From Candidatus Jingweiarchaeum tengchongense (GTDB lineage Archaea; Nanobdellota; Nanobdellia; Jingweiarchaeales; Jingweiarchaeaceae), in NCBI GenBank assembly GCA_025920705.1, contig JAPDLJ010000004.1, positions 1-64,000 of the forward strand: a stretch of 64,000 nucleotides of DNA, given 5' to 3'. The translations under genes and the position numbers were made by a program. The notes below the pieces were generated by a model. It ran no database searches, was not told where the DNA came from, and saw only the letters and a list, made by a program, of their open reading frames with translations. Below are positions 8,545-16,086 of this stretch, one piece after another; the first letter of the stretch is position 1; the number at the start of each line of letters is the position of its first letter.

Positions 8545-8955
8545 TTAAGACTTCTTTTCCTCTATTTTATATGCGCCTTCCTTTTCCCATGTGTTCCTTG
8601 CAATCTTTGCTACATCATCAAAGTTCTGTACGATCGTTAAGTAATGTTGTTTCTCAGTTTCCTTTGCCAAATTAAGTGCTTCATTGAAATACATCCTTGC
8701 TTTTTCAATATCACCTTCAAAAAGTGCTATGTTTGCAGCAAACGTTAAATCTCTTGGATTTTTTGTTTCTACTAGTTCATCGATCTTCTTTCCAAGTCTA
8801 CTGGGGTTGAGCAGGAGCATGTGGGATAGTGCATCGTATAAATCGCTACGATTGGCTTCATTGCAAGCCACTTCTAGTGGAGTTGTAACTTTGATCGGTT
8901 GCTCTACTGGCTTTTTCTCTTCCTCCTTCTTTTTTCCAAATTTGAAAAGTTTCAT
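8545..8955 (-). CDS. Small helical protein with TPR-like repeats
   Basis: 136 residues with a strong GGAGGT ribosome binding site six bases before the ATG. The first 25 residues are Lys/Glu-rich and disordered; the rest is helical, with two TPR-like helix pairs, one including FAANIALFEGDIEKARMYFNEALNLAKE. It follows the kinase-like fusion gene by 4 nt and is clearly in its operon. A scaffold role is possible; no specific partner can be named. Confidence 0.6.
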   Translation of the reverse strand: MKLFKFGKKKEEEKKPVEQPIKVTTPLEVACNEANRSDLYDALSHMLLLNPSRLGKKIDELVETKNPRDLTFAANIALFEGDIEKARMYFNEALNLAKETEKQHYLTIVQNFDDVAKIARNTWEKEGAYKIEEKKS

Positions 8956-8959
8956 TTCA

Positions 8960-9940
8960 TTACCTCCTATCTTTTAATTTCTTTTCTTCTTCTAAAAATT
9001 TGAAAAATTCATCTTCAGAATAGAAAATATAGTCGGATGGATAGGATGTGAAGGGACTGTAATGGGGTGATGGAAAAATCGTATACACCTTCTGGTTATT
9101 TTCAAATCCAGTTATCTGTTCTGTAATTACACCACTTGAGTGAACTATTTTTGGGAAATAAACAACAACTTCCCTACATTGTCTGACAAGTTTTTTATCC
9201 CTATTCACGGTGTCATTATCAACTACTAATTTCCATTCAAGTGGTGCATCACCGATAAATATTGGTAAAATCACATTTTTATATTCCATTAATTTCTTGG
9301 CGAATTTATCCACTTTTTGCATATTCTCAGCATCTAAGTGTGTTATTGGCGCACTTAGATATGTGAGTTCTTTTTCTGGTTCAAATATCAATTCATAAAG
9401 CGTTGAGCCAGGTTGTCCTTGTGGAATTAAATAAAATGGTTTCCCAGCGAATTGTGCGGCAGTTTTCGTTTCCAGTTCTTCAACACATTGCCAATGTATT
9501 ACATTTCCAAGATTTAGCTTTCCTTTCCATTGTGGATTTTGCTCAAGCTTTTTATGTATTTTAATTGGGTTGTCAATTATTGTGATATACAAATCCGGAT
9601 TGAACCTTCTCAAATAAGAAACATCGAATGCTTGTCTAAAATCATTTTTCCATAAAAAATTTGCATGTGAATCAATGATAGTTATATCTTCATCACCAAC
9701 TTGGCTTATTATTCTTTCAAAGGCGGCTGAGCGCAGGAACTTTAGTGCCAAATCATCAAGGTCAAGTATCTTCTCTTTACTTAAAGGTATGTCCAGACTT
9801 CTACCAATATCGAACATTGTATGCGCAACATCAAGATGCTTTACTGTTTTTCCCCTCTCTTTGCAATAATCTTCAAATTTCTTTATGTAATTTCTCCTGT
9901 TACTACCATGTATTCCAGTACAAAATATTTTCATAATCAT
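8960..9940 (-). CDS. Adenylate kinase-like P-loop domain fused to a deoxyribosyltransferase-like domain
   Basis: 326 residues in two parts. Residues 1-195 resemble an archaeal adenylate-kinase-like P-loop family, with a glycine loop GIHGSNRRNY in place of the usual GxxGxGK[ST] (the Lys is not in its standard position), then DSHANFLWK and FNPDLYITIIDNP. Residues about 196-326 start with LTYLSAPITHLD and contain FAKKLMEYKNVILP and a later CREVVVYFPKIVHSSGVITE, recalling nucleoside 2-deoxyribosyltransferases. Similar two-part proteins are known in archaea but uncharacterised. A nucleotide-metabolism or nucleotide-sensing role is inferred. Its promoter overlaps a palindrome-like element at 9950-9970. 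Confidence 0.6.
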   Translation of the reverse strand: MIMKIFCTGIHGSNRRNYIKKFEDYCKERGKTVKHLDVAHTMFDIGRSLDIPLSKEKILDLDDLALKFLRSAAFERIISQVGDEDITIIDSHANFLWKNDFRQAFDVSYLRRFNPDLYITIIDNPIKIHKKLEQNPQWKGKLNLGNVIHWQCVEELETKTAAQFAGKPFYLIPQGQPGSTLYELIFEPEKELTYLSAPITHLDAENMQKVDKFAKKLMEYKNVILPIFIGDAPLEWKLVVDNDTVNRDKKLVRQCREVVVYFPKIVHSSGVITEQITGFENNQKVYTIFPSPHYSPFTSYPSDYIFYSEDEFFKFLEEEKKLKDRR

Positions 9941-9949
9941 TTGAAAATG

Positions 9950-9970
9950 TTACTACTTTATTAAAGTTAC
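9950..9970. promoter_or_regulatory. Candidate operator between divergent genes
   Basis: TTACTACTTTA, then TTAAAGTTAC: nearly palindromic, and its first 11 and last 5 bases are identical to the element at 14386-14406. It sits where the minus-strand gene needs its TATA box. A shared regulator is inferred. Confidence 0.4.
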
Positions 9971-10058
9971 GCTTTTTCGTTTTTGCTTCAAACACTACCG
10001 ACGTATAGTTACCAAAAAATTATATTTGAGTATTTCATCGTTTCAATTTGGTGAGCAT

Positions 10059-10331
10059 ATGGAAGAAGAAATTGAAGAGGTAAAAAAAGAAGAAGTTGGC
10101 AGAGTAACACACTTTTATCCCAAAATTAGTGTGGCAGTAGTAGAGCTAAGTGGAACTTTAAGAGTCGGAGACAGAATACTAATAAAAGGAAATATTACAA
10201 ATTTTGAACAAGATGTTGAATCAATGCAAATAGAACACGCGAATATTGAAGAAGCAAATGCAGGCCAATCAATAGGACTTAAAGTGGCCCAAAGAGCTAG
10301 GGAAGGAGACATTGTTTACAAATTATTGTGA
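10059..10331 (+). CDS. Small EF-Tu domain-2-like translation factor protein
   Basis: I choose ATG 10059 (90 aa) because GGTGAG lies just before it; a TTG 33 bases earlier is less likely. After an acidic N-terminus, the protein is one beta-barrel: VGRVTHFYPKISVAVVELSGTLRVGDRI, then VESMQIEH and AGQSIGLKV. This is the OB-like domain 2 of translation GTPases, without the GTPase domain. Standalone archaeal copies of this kind are common and uncharacterised. An RNA or ribosome contact is possible. Not an operon partner of its convergent neighbour. Confidence 0.8.
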   Translation: MEEEIEEVKKEEVGRVTHFYPKISVAVVELSGTLRVGDRILIKGNITNFEQDVESMQIEHANIEEANAGQSIGLKVAQRAREGDIVYKLL

Positions 10332-10340
10332 TTCTATTTT

Positions 10341-10676
10341 TTATATTACTTTTATTAAATTACAACTCGTGTCCAATTCAACAAAGTGATGCGCACTTCC
10401 ATTTCTATAAGCCTGACACTGGTTTTCCGGTAAGTCATCTATTGGTTGTCTTGGAGAATGTGCAATATCACAAACCCAATCTTCAATGTTCCAATTTGGT
10501 TCATTATCTGAAAGACATGGCCCATTCTTATATGCTTCTTCTATTGATGTGCCCACTGGTTTATTTCTACAAATTTGCATACATAATGTAATCGCTTGCT
10601 GTTTCTTGTCCTGTGACTGTTGAATACAACCAATGATAAAAACCATAAAAAATATCAAAATCAAAACTTTTTTCAT
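10341..10676 (-). CDS. Small Cys-containing lipoprotein
   Basis: 111 residues. The N-terminus is a lipoprotein signal: MKKVLILIFFMVFIIGC, with the lipidation Cys at residue 17. The mature part has six Cys and the run WVCDIAHSPRQPIDDLPENQC followed by HHFVELD. The same C-AHSPR-P-ENQC pattern is seen in uncharacterised exported archaeal proteins. It should face outward, anchored to the membrane; disulfides are likely. No function can be given. Confidence 0.75.
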   Translation of the reverse strand: MKKVLILIFFMVFIIGCIQQSQDKKQQAITLCMQICRNKPVGTSIEEAYKNGPCLSDNEPNWNIEDWVCDIAHSPRQPIDDLPENQCQAYRNGSAHHFVELDTSCNLIKVI

Positions 10677-10694
10677 ATTTCAAATCTGATTATA

Positions 10695-11105
10695 TCAATA
10701 TAAAATACTTTCTATCCTTACTAAATCACCATCTTTCAAATTAAATTTTTTTCTTAAACATATAGGCGCAATTATCTCAATTACATCTTCACCATAACAT
10801 GTTTTATCAATTTTAAGTGCATGTCCTCTAATTTTTTTATTTACCTTCACTGCATAGCAAGACGCACCCCCATATTCAACGCCATTCTCAACGAAACCAT
10901 CTATCCTCACACCTTTATTTAAGAATAATCTTTTCTTAATCTCAATGTATTTTTTATCTAATTTCAAGTTTAGAGTTCCGGGAAATGGTTTATAACCCAA
11001 TTTTTTCTTGAATTGTTTAACAAACGATTCAATGCTCAAGAAATGTGCTCCCCTACCCATTCCGGTAAATACACTACCGACCAATTCAATTTTTTCCATC
11101 TTCAT
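10695..11105 (-). CDS. ribK: CTP-dependent riboflavin kinase
   Basis: 136 residues, the usual size of the archaeal enzyme (DUF120/RibK), which makes FMN from riboflavin using CTP. Signatures: GSVFTGMGRGAHFLS at the N-terminus (nucleotide-contact loop), PFPGTLNLKLD in the middle, and the C-terminal APICLRKKFNLKDGDLVRIE. Many archaeal homologues carry an N-terminal winged helix; this one is the short catalytic form. Two ATGs lie six bases apart at the start. It is divergent from the thiolase gene, with about 90 bases of shared promoter DNA. Confidence 0.93.
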   Translation of the reverse strand: MKMEKIELVGSVFTGMGRGAHFLSIESFVKQFKKKLGYKPFPGTLNLKLDKKYIEIKKRLFLNKGVRIDGFVENGVEYGGASCYAVKVNKKIRGHALKIDKTCYGEDVIEIIAPICLRKKFNLKDGDLVRIESILY

Positions 11106-11196
11106 CTTTATTTAAACTTTTCTGCTAAGAAAATTTATATTAATTAAACTTTTACTTCCTTTCTACAATTTATTAACTATTTTGGAGAGATGACAA

Positions 11197-12393
11197 TTGA
11201 CGAAAGCTCAAGCTGCAATTGTCGGCGCTGGAAGAACAAGATTTGGTGAACTTTGGAATCAGAGCGCTGAAAGACTTGTGGTAGAAGCAGGTCTGGATGC
11301 AATTAAATCTGTTGATAAGGGAATTGGTAGGAAAGACATCAATGCATTTTATATTGGTAGCCTACTTCTTGAAAAAACAACAAATATATCAACACTCGAC
11401 GCTTATTTATCAAGAGAATTAAGTGTACATGCCCCAATTGCAATTCTAAAATCAGGATCCTCAGCATTATATAATGGTGTGAATGCGATAAAATCAGGCT
11501 TAGATGTAGTTTGTGTGGGTGGAATTGAAAAGATGACTGATGCATTTGTTAGTATACCGGAATTCCTAACTTCTACCATTGATCAATACGAAGCAGACGC
11601 TGGCTTCACTTATCCAGGTTTATTTGCAGCAATGACAAATAAGTATATGTTGGATTTTAATGCAAAGCGAGAAGCATTTGCGAAAGTGCCATGTAAAAAC
11701 CACTATCATGGGATGAACAATGAATTTGCGCAATTTAGAAATAAAATGCTTCCAGAAAGGGTTCTCTCCTCACCATTGGTCGCAGACCCGATAAGAACAT
11801 TTGAATGTGCGCCAATATCAGATGGTGCGGCAGCAGTTATCATTACAAAACCAGAAATTGCTAAAAAATTTACAGACACGCCAATTTACATCGTTAGTAG
11901 TTCACAAGCAACGGACCATATTTCATTGTACAGTAGACATAGTATGACAAAGTTTGAAAGTACTGAATTAGCAATGGAAAGAGCGTTAAAGGAATCATCA
12001 ATTGGGCTAGATAAAATTCAAATTGCTGAGGTTCATGACAGCACACCGATTGAGGAAGTGCTATTTTTAGAGGATGCCGGATTCGTGAAGAAAGGTCTTG
12101 GATGGAAGATTGTTGATGAAAGTATAAAATCTTTTGAAGGATCAAAACATATTCCTTATGTTTTGGAGGATGGTAGAGAGTTAGTAATCAACTGTGGCGG
12201 CGGACTAAAGGCTGATGGACACCCAATTGGTGCTACAGGTGTCAGACAAGTTTATGAAGCTTTTAAACAATTAAGAAACGAAGCCGGTAAGAGGCAAGTA
12301 TCATTGGATAAACAAATTGAATCAGCAGTCCTTCATGATACTGAGAGTTCAGGTGCAGTTTCAACGATACATATTTTGAGGAGATTTGAATGA
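11197..12393 (+). CDS. Thiolase-like protein lacking the nucleophilic Cys
   Basis: 398 residues. The start is TTG at 11197, seven bases after GGAGAG; an out-of-frame ATG at 11190 leads nowhere. Overall it matches the archaeal (SCP2-like) acetyl-CoA acetyltransferase: GAGRTRFGEL, the VVCVGGIEKMTD segment, AGFTYPGLFA, and GLKADGHPIGATG near the C-terminus with its catalytic His. The nucleophile position is changed: the family motif around C-A-S-G-G reads L-K-S-G-S here (residue 84), and the late H-N-G-G motif reads HDTESSG. It overlaps the DUF35-HMGCS gene by 4 nt. In archaea thiolase, DUF35 and HMG-CoA synthase form one complex, so this copy may be structural or catalyse differently. Confidence 0.85.
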   Translation: MTKAQAAIVGAGRTRFGELWNQSAERLVVEAGLDAIKSVDKGIGRKDINAFYIGSLLLEKTTNISTLDAYLSRELSVHAPIAILKSGSSALYNGVNAIKSGLDVVCVGGIEKMTDAFVSIPEFLTSTIDQYEADAGFTYPGLFAAMTNKYMLDFNAKREAFAKVPCKNHYHGMNNEFAQFRNKMLPERVLSSPLVADPIRTFECAPISDGAAAVIITKPEIAKKFTDTPIYIVSSSQATDHISLYSRHSMTKFESTELAMERALKESSIGLDKIQIAEVHDSTPIEEVLFLEDAGFVKKGLGWKIVDESIKSFEGSKHIPYVLEDGRELVINCGGGLKADGHPIGATGVRQVYEAFKQLRNEAGKRQVSLDKQIESAVLHDTESSGAVSTIHILRRFE

Positions 12394-13922
12394 GCGAAAT
12401 AACTGGTCCAATTGTGAGAAGAAAAGTTGAAACGTCTTATCGATTAATAGGTAGTCAATGCGAGGAATGTGGTAGAAAATACTTTCCAGCGAAGGAATTC
12501 TGTGGATTTGAGGGAAGGAAAAGCAGAATGAAAGAAATTTCTTTCTTTGATGATGTTGGTGAGATTGTGAGTGGTAGTTTGATTAGAGAATCACCAAAAA
12601 GATTTTCAAAGCTTTCTCCATATGTCTCAGTTATCACTTCTTTCGATGGTATAAGAATACCTGGTAGATTGACTGATGTTGATCCCTCAGAGATACAAAG
12701 AGAATTTGATATTTCAAGATATGCTGGAAAAAGAGTTTTCCCTGTTTTTAGAAGAATCTATGAACAACCCGGAGGGATAATTACATACAGTAGTTTGAAT
12801 TTTGTTGATCAAGATTACCATAAACACATCAAAATGGAGCCAAGCCTAGAACAAGCTGTTTCTGATCAAACCGGCATTGTTGGTTATGGTGTTTATATAC
12901 CGAGATTCAGATTAAAAGTTGCTGAAATTGCTAAAAAATTTGGTAAAGAACCAAGTATTTATGAAAAAGGCCTTGGTTTGATTGAGAAGGCAGTTGCAAA
13001 CTTGGATGAAGATTCTGTTACAATGGCTGTGGAGGCTGGAAGGAGAGCATTGATCCATTCTCGCCTTCCAAGGGAAGCGATACAAGAAGTTTATGTTGGT
13101 TCAGAATCAAATCCCTACGCGGTTAAACCGATCATGAGCTCAGTCATAGAAGCACTAGCATTAGGTAATGAATATAAAGACGGCTATGCTACTGGTGGCG
13201 CAGATACAGAATTTGCATGTAAAGCAGCGACAGCAATGTTCAAACCAGCAATTGCAATTACAAGTGATTCAAGGATTGGAATCGAAAATTGTATGGTGAT
13301 CGGTAGCGATAACTCTCAGGCACATCCAGGTGATGACTTAGATTATTCTGTTGGGGCTGGTGCAGCCGCATTCATTTTTGGTAAAAAAGGAGTAATCGCT
13401 ACAATTAAAAAATGTGTTTCTTACACAACAGACACTGCAGACTTTTATCGAAGGGATTTACAACAATTCCCGAGACATGAGGACAGGTTTACTGGAGAAC
13501 CTGCCTATTTCAAACATGTTATCGGTTGTGGTGAGTTATTGTTACAAAAAACAGGAATGAAGCCAAAGGACTTTGATTATGCTGTTTTTCACCAACCAAA
13601 TTCGAAATTTCCTGAAAGAGCAGCATCAATTTTAGGATTCACAGAGGAACAAATTAAACCAGGTCAAAAAGTAAGTATGATTGGAAACACATATTCAGCT
13701 GCTTGTCTAATTGGCCTTGCAGGAATTTTAGACATAGCTGAGCCAGGAGACAAGATTTTCATGGTTGGTTATGGTTCTGGTGCGGGTAGTGACGGTTATT
13801 TCATTGAAGTAGAGAAAGGAATTTTGGATAAGAGGGAAAAAATAATCCCAGTTGATTCTCAAATAAAATCTGATAAAAAAATATATGTAGATTATGATTT
13901 CTATAGAAAAAGTAAAGGTTAG
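12390..13922 (+). CDS. DUF35 domain fused to HMG-CoA synthase
   Basis: 510 residues, against about 350 for archaeal HMG-CoA synthase alone. Residues 1-145 are a DUF35 (rubredoxin-like zinc ribbon plus OB fold) domain: C24, C27 and C38 are present but the fourth zinc Cys is missing (C38-G-F-E). Residues 162-505 are the synthase, which condenses acetyl-CoA with acetoacetyl-CoA in the mevalonate pathway: E215 in VEAGRRA, nucleophile C277 in EFACKAAT, H401 in HQPN, and GNTYSAACLIGL near the end. In most archaea the DUF35 protein is a separate gene bridging thiolase and synthase. Its start overlaps the thiolase stop by 4 nt. Cytosolic. Confidence 0.93.
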   Translation: MSEITGPIVRRKVETSYRLIGSQCEECGRKYFPAKEFCGFEGRKSRMKEISFFDDVGEIVSGSLIRESPKRFSKLSPYVSVITSFDGIRIPGRLTDVDPSEIQREFDISRYAGKRVFPVFRRIYEQPGGIITYSSLNFVDQDYHKHIKMEPSLEQAVSDQTGIVGYGVYIPRFRLKVAEIAKKFGKEPSIYEKGLGLIEKAVANLDEDSVTMAVEAGRRALIHSRLPREAIQEVYVGSESNPYAVKPIMSSVIEALALGNEYKDGYATGGADTEFACKAATAMFKPAIAITSDSRIGIENCMVIGSDNSQAHPGDDLDYSVGAGAAAFIFGKKGVIATIKKCVSYTTDTADFYRRDLQQFPRHEDRFTGEPAYFKHVIGCGELLLQKTGMKPKDFDYAVFHQPNSKFPERAASILGFTEEQIKPGQKVSMIGNTYSAACLIGLAGILDIAEPGDKIFMVGYGSGAGSDGYFIEVEKGILDKREKIIPVDSQIKSDKKIYVDYDFYRKSKG

Positions 13923-13926
13923 AAAT

Positions 13927-14370
13927 TTAATGATATAATACTTTTTCCAATCCGATTTGTGGTTTAGTTTCTGTTTTGTATAATGTGCTTATAGATTTAC
14001 TGAAACCATATGATCGATAATTGCTTTCCTTTTCAAACTTTTTCATAAAATCTTCTAATACTTCATCTGCAACTTTAATACCAGTTTGTATGTACTCGGG
14101 ATGCCCCATCAAGTCTGACATTACTTCTACTAATCTATGTAAGTATTTTGTTAAGAATATACTTGCATGCACCGCCTCTTCCTTTGTCCTTATGTTTTTT
14201 AAGTTCTTTGCCCCATTTAAATGTGTTTCAAGTCCATTTCTGATGAGTCTTGCATAATCTTGTTCATCTTTAACGAATTTACCCAATGCTGAAACTACAT
14301 TTCCTAGTCCACCAAAATTGATTACTCGTTGGACTTCTTCCTCCACCAATTCGTCCAATGTCTTATCCAT
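13927..14370 (-). CDS. Uncharacterised helical protein
   Basis: 147 residues, all-helical and soluble, with no recognised domain. Notable segments are QRVINFGGLGNVVSALGKFVKDE and HASIFLTKYLHRLVEVMSDLM. GGTGATT just before the ATG gives a clear ribosome binding site. It is divergent from the winged-helix gene at 14442, and the shared promoter has a perfect 16-bp palindrome, so the neighbour probably regulates it. A metal or small-ligand four-helix fold is possible but not shown. Confidence 0.6.
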   Translation of the reverse strand: MDKTLDELVEEEVQRVINFGGLGNVVSALGKFVKDEQDYARLIRNGLETHLNGAKNLKNIRTKEEAVHASIFLTKYLHRLVEVMSDLMGHPEYIQTGIKVADEVLEDFMKKFEKESNYRSYGFSKSISTLYKTETKPQIGLEKVLYH

Positions 14371-14385
14371 CCTGAATCACCTTTA

Positions 14386-14405
14386 TTACTACTTTAAAGT
14401 AGTTA
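14386..14405. promoter_or_regulatory. Palindromic operator between divergent genes
   Basis: ACTACTTTAAAGTAGT at 14388-14403 is a perfect palindrome. In the wider view it reads TTACTA, 8 bases, TAGTTA, with a close copy (TTACTA, 8 bases, TAGTAA) at 15948-15967. It lies just upstream of the TATA-like TAATATATAAAG (14406-14418) of the plus-strand winged-helix gene. Confidence 0.6.
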
Positions 14406-14441
14406 CTAATATATAAAGTTTTTGATTTACCTTTTTTAAGA

Positions 14442-14900
14442 ATGGAGGAAGAGAAGCAAAGAAAAATTGTATCACGTGGGATTCCATCTAAAGAGTGCTT
14501 CTGGTTTCCAGCAATTGAGAAATGGAAAGAGATTGATAAAAAATGGGAACTTATAGACATTGTACAACACATTTATCCAAAGGAATATCAAAAACAATAC
14601 AATGAGATTACATTCAAATTTTTAAGTTTTTTATTAGAAAATCCATTTGGAATAGATGGAGGCAAAGTGAGTGAATGGATTAAGCACAATAACATAAGTA
14701 AAGCAACTTTTTACAATGTGATCATTCCACATTTAGTTGATATTGGTATTATAAAGAGGAGAAGAATGTACGGCGAAGGAGGAAGAAAAACGATTATTAC
14801 TACAAGTGAAATCTTTTCAAATTTTTTAAGAAAAATAGCAGATAGTTGGACAGATGTTTTAAATGAAAGGAAAAAAGAAGGAGAAACTAAAAATGAATGA
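14442..14900 (+). CDS. Winged-helix regulator
   Basis: 152 residues, starting about 30 nt after the TATA-like sequence, so probably leaderless. Residues 50-125 form a winged helix with recognition helix SKATFYNVIIPHLVDIGII and a basic, Gly-rich wing (RRRMYGEGGRK). The FYN...P element is shared with the 4755-5084 protein. The N-terminal 45 residues, with CFWFPAIEKWKEIDKKW, are unusual for regulators. The palindrome in the divergent promoter suggests that it represses itself and the 13927 gene. It overlaps the HD gene by 8 nt. Confidence 0.7.
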   Translation: MEEEKQRKIVSRGIPSKECFWFPAIEKWKEIDKKWELIDIVQHIYPKEYQKQYNEITFKFLSFLLENPFGIDGGKVSEWIKHNNISKATFYNVIIPHLVDIGIIKRRRMYGEGGRKTIITTSEIFSNFLRKIADSWTDVLNERKKEGETKNE

Positions 14901-15543
14901 AAAAATAATCATAAAGAAAACAGCCGAATTTGTAAAGAAAAAACTTAGTAGTGAGCCGACGGGACATGATTGGTGGCATACTTATAGGGTTTGGAAGATG
15001 GCTTTGAAAATTGCAAAGTATGAGCAAGGTGTGGATTTATTTGTGGTGCAAATTGCAGCACTCCTACATGATATAGAAGATTGGAAGTTTAATGATACTG
15101 GATTAAAGCTAACAAAAAGATGGCTCAGAAGGATGAACATTGATGAAAAAAAGATTTCTCAAATTTGTGAGATCATAAAAAATATTTCATTCAAAGGAGC
15201 ATTTGTTAAATCAAAAGTGAGCACAAAAGAGGGTATGATTGTACAAGATGCAGATAGGTTGGATGCAATTGGCGCGATTGGAATTGCAAGGACATTCGCT
15301 TACGGGGGGCACAAAGGTGTTGAGATTTACAACCCCAAGATTAAACCGAAGAAACATAAATCGTTTGTAGCATATAAGAGAAGCAGGAGTCCAACAATAA
15401 ATCACTTCTATGAAAAGTTACTCTTGTTGAAGAATATGATGAATACAAAAACCGCTAAGAAGGTTGCAATTGAAAGACATAAATTTATGAAAAAATTTTT
15501 ACATCAATTTTTTAGAGAATGGAATTTAAAGGATGTAGAATGA
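14893..15543 (+). CDS. HD-domain phosphohydrolase
   Basis: I choose ATG 14893 (216 aa), with GGAG about 10 nt before; an in-frame ATG at 14863 would overlap the previous gene more. The HD metal site is complete: H at HDWWHTYRVWKMAL, the LLHDIEDWKF HD pair, and the second D in QDADRLDAIGAIGIARTF. This matches the YedJ/PDE-like HD family, which hydrolyses phosphate esters, possibly nucleotides. It sits in a four-nucleotide overlap with the downstream DUF123 gene, so the three genes from 14442 form one operon. Confidence 0.87.
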   Translation: MNEKIIIKKTAEFVKKKLSSEPTGHDWWHTYRVWKMALKIAKYEQGVDLFVVQIAALLHDIEDWKFNDTGLKLTKRWLRRMNIDEKKISQICEIIKNISFKGAFVKSKVSTKEGMIVQDADRLDAIGAIGIARTFAYGGHKGVEIYNPKIKPKKHKSFVAYKRSRSPTINHFYEKLLLLKNMMNTKTAKKVAIERHKFMKKFLHQFFREWNLKDVE

Positions 15544-15926
15544 AAGGCACGTACATTTTAATAATTGAATTAAAGAAACACATTAAATTGAAAATCGGTT
15601 CACTCGGCTCGTTCGATTTTCCACAAGGCTTTTATTATTATGTTGGTTCTGCGCTTAACAATCTAGAAGCTAGAATTGCGAGACATATTAAAATTGCAGA
15701 GAAAAAAAGTGGGAAGAAAAGATGGCACATTGATTATTTGTTATCAAACAAAGAGGTAAGACTGAAAGGAATAGTTCTCCTTAAAGGCAAAGTTGAGCAT
15801 AAGATTGCCAACAAATTAGACAGGAAGTTCCTTATAGTAGCAAAAAAATTTGGTTCGAGTGATTGCGGTTGTGTTACACATTTATTTTTTTCTAAAAAGT
15901 TTAAACCACTCCAGATCGTATTTTAA
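15540..15926 (+). CDS. DUF123 (GIY-YIG-like) protein
   Basis: 128 residues from ATG 15540, which overlaps the previous stop (ATGA). It carries the DUF123 pattern: TYILIIEL, then GSFDFPQGFYYYVGSALNNLEARIARHI, RWHIDYLL and a late SSDCGCVTHLFF. DUF123 is a GIY-YIG-related domain often attached to endonuclease III or standing alone in archaea. A nuclease role is a family-based guess. Confidence 0.85.
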   Translation: MKGTYILIIELKKHIKLKIGSLGSFDFPQGFYYYVGSALNNLEARIARHIKIAEKKSGKKRWHIDYLLSNKEVRLKGIVLLKGKVEHKIANKLDRKFLIVAKKFGSSDCGCVTHLFFSKKFKPLQIVF

Positions 15927-15947
15927 TTTTTCCCAATTAATTTATTG

Positions 15948-15967
15948 TTACTATAATAAAATAGTAA
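15948..15967. promoter_or_regulatory. Inverted repeat upstream of meaB
   Basis: TTACTAT, six bases, ATAGTAA: perfect 7-bp arms. The half-sites and their 8-base spacing match the operator at 14386-14405. A TATA-like AAAATATAATTTT follows at about 15983-15995. Confidence 0.45.
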
Positions 15968-16014
15968 AATATTTGAATACATTAAAATATAATTTTAACA
16001 TAGAAAGTAAGTGA

Positions 16015-16074
16015 ATGTCGCAAATAATTAAGATTTTACAAAAAATTAGGCTGGATGAAGAATTCAAAAATTGA
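16015..16074 (+). other. Short upstream reading frame before meaB
   Basis: A 19-codon frame from ATG 16015 lies about 26 nt after a TATA-like element, so a leaderless message would begin at it. It ends 12 nt before the meaB ATG and is in the same phase. It may be a leader peptide or a chance frame; its nucleotide sequence partly resembles the start of meaB. Confidence 0.25.
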
Positions 16075-16086
16075 AATTTATAGAAA

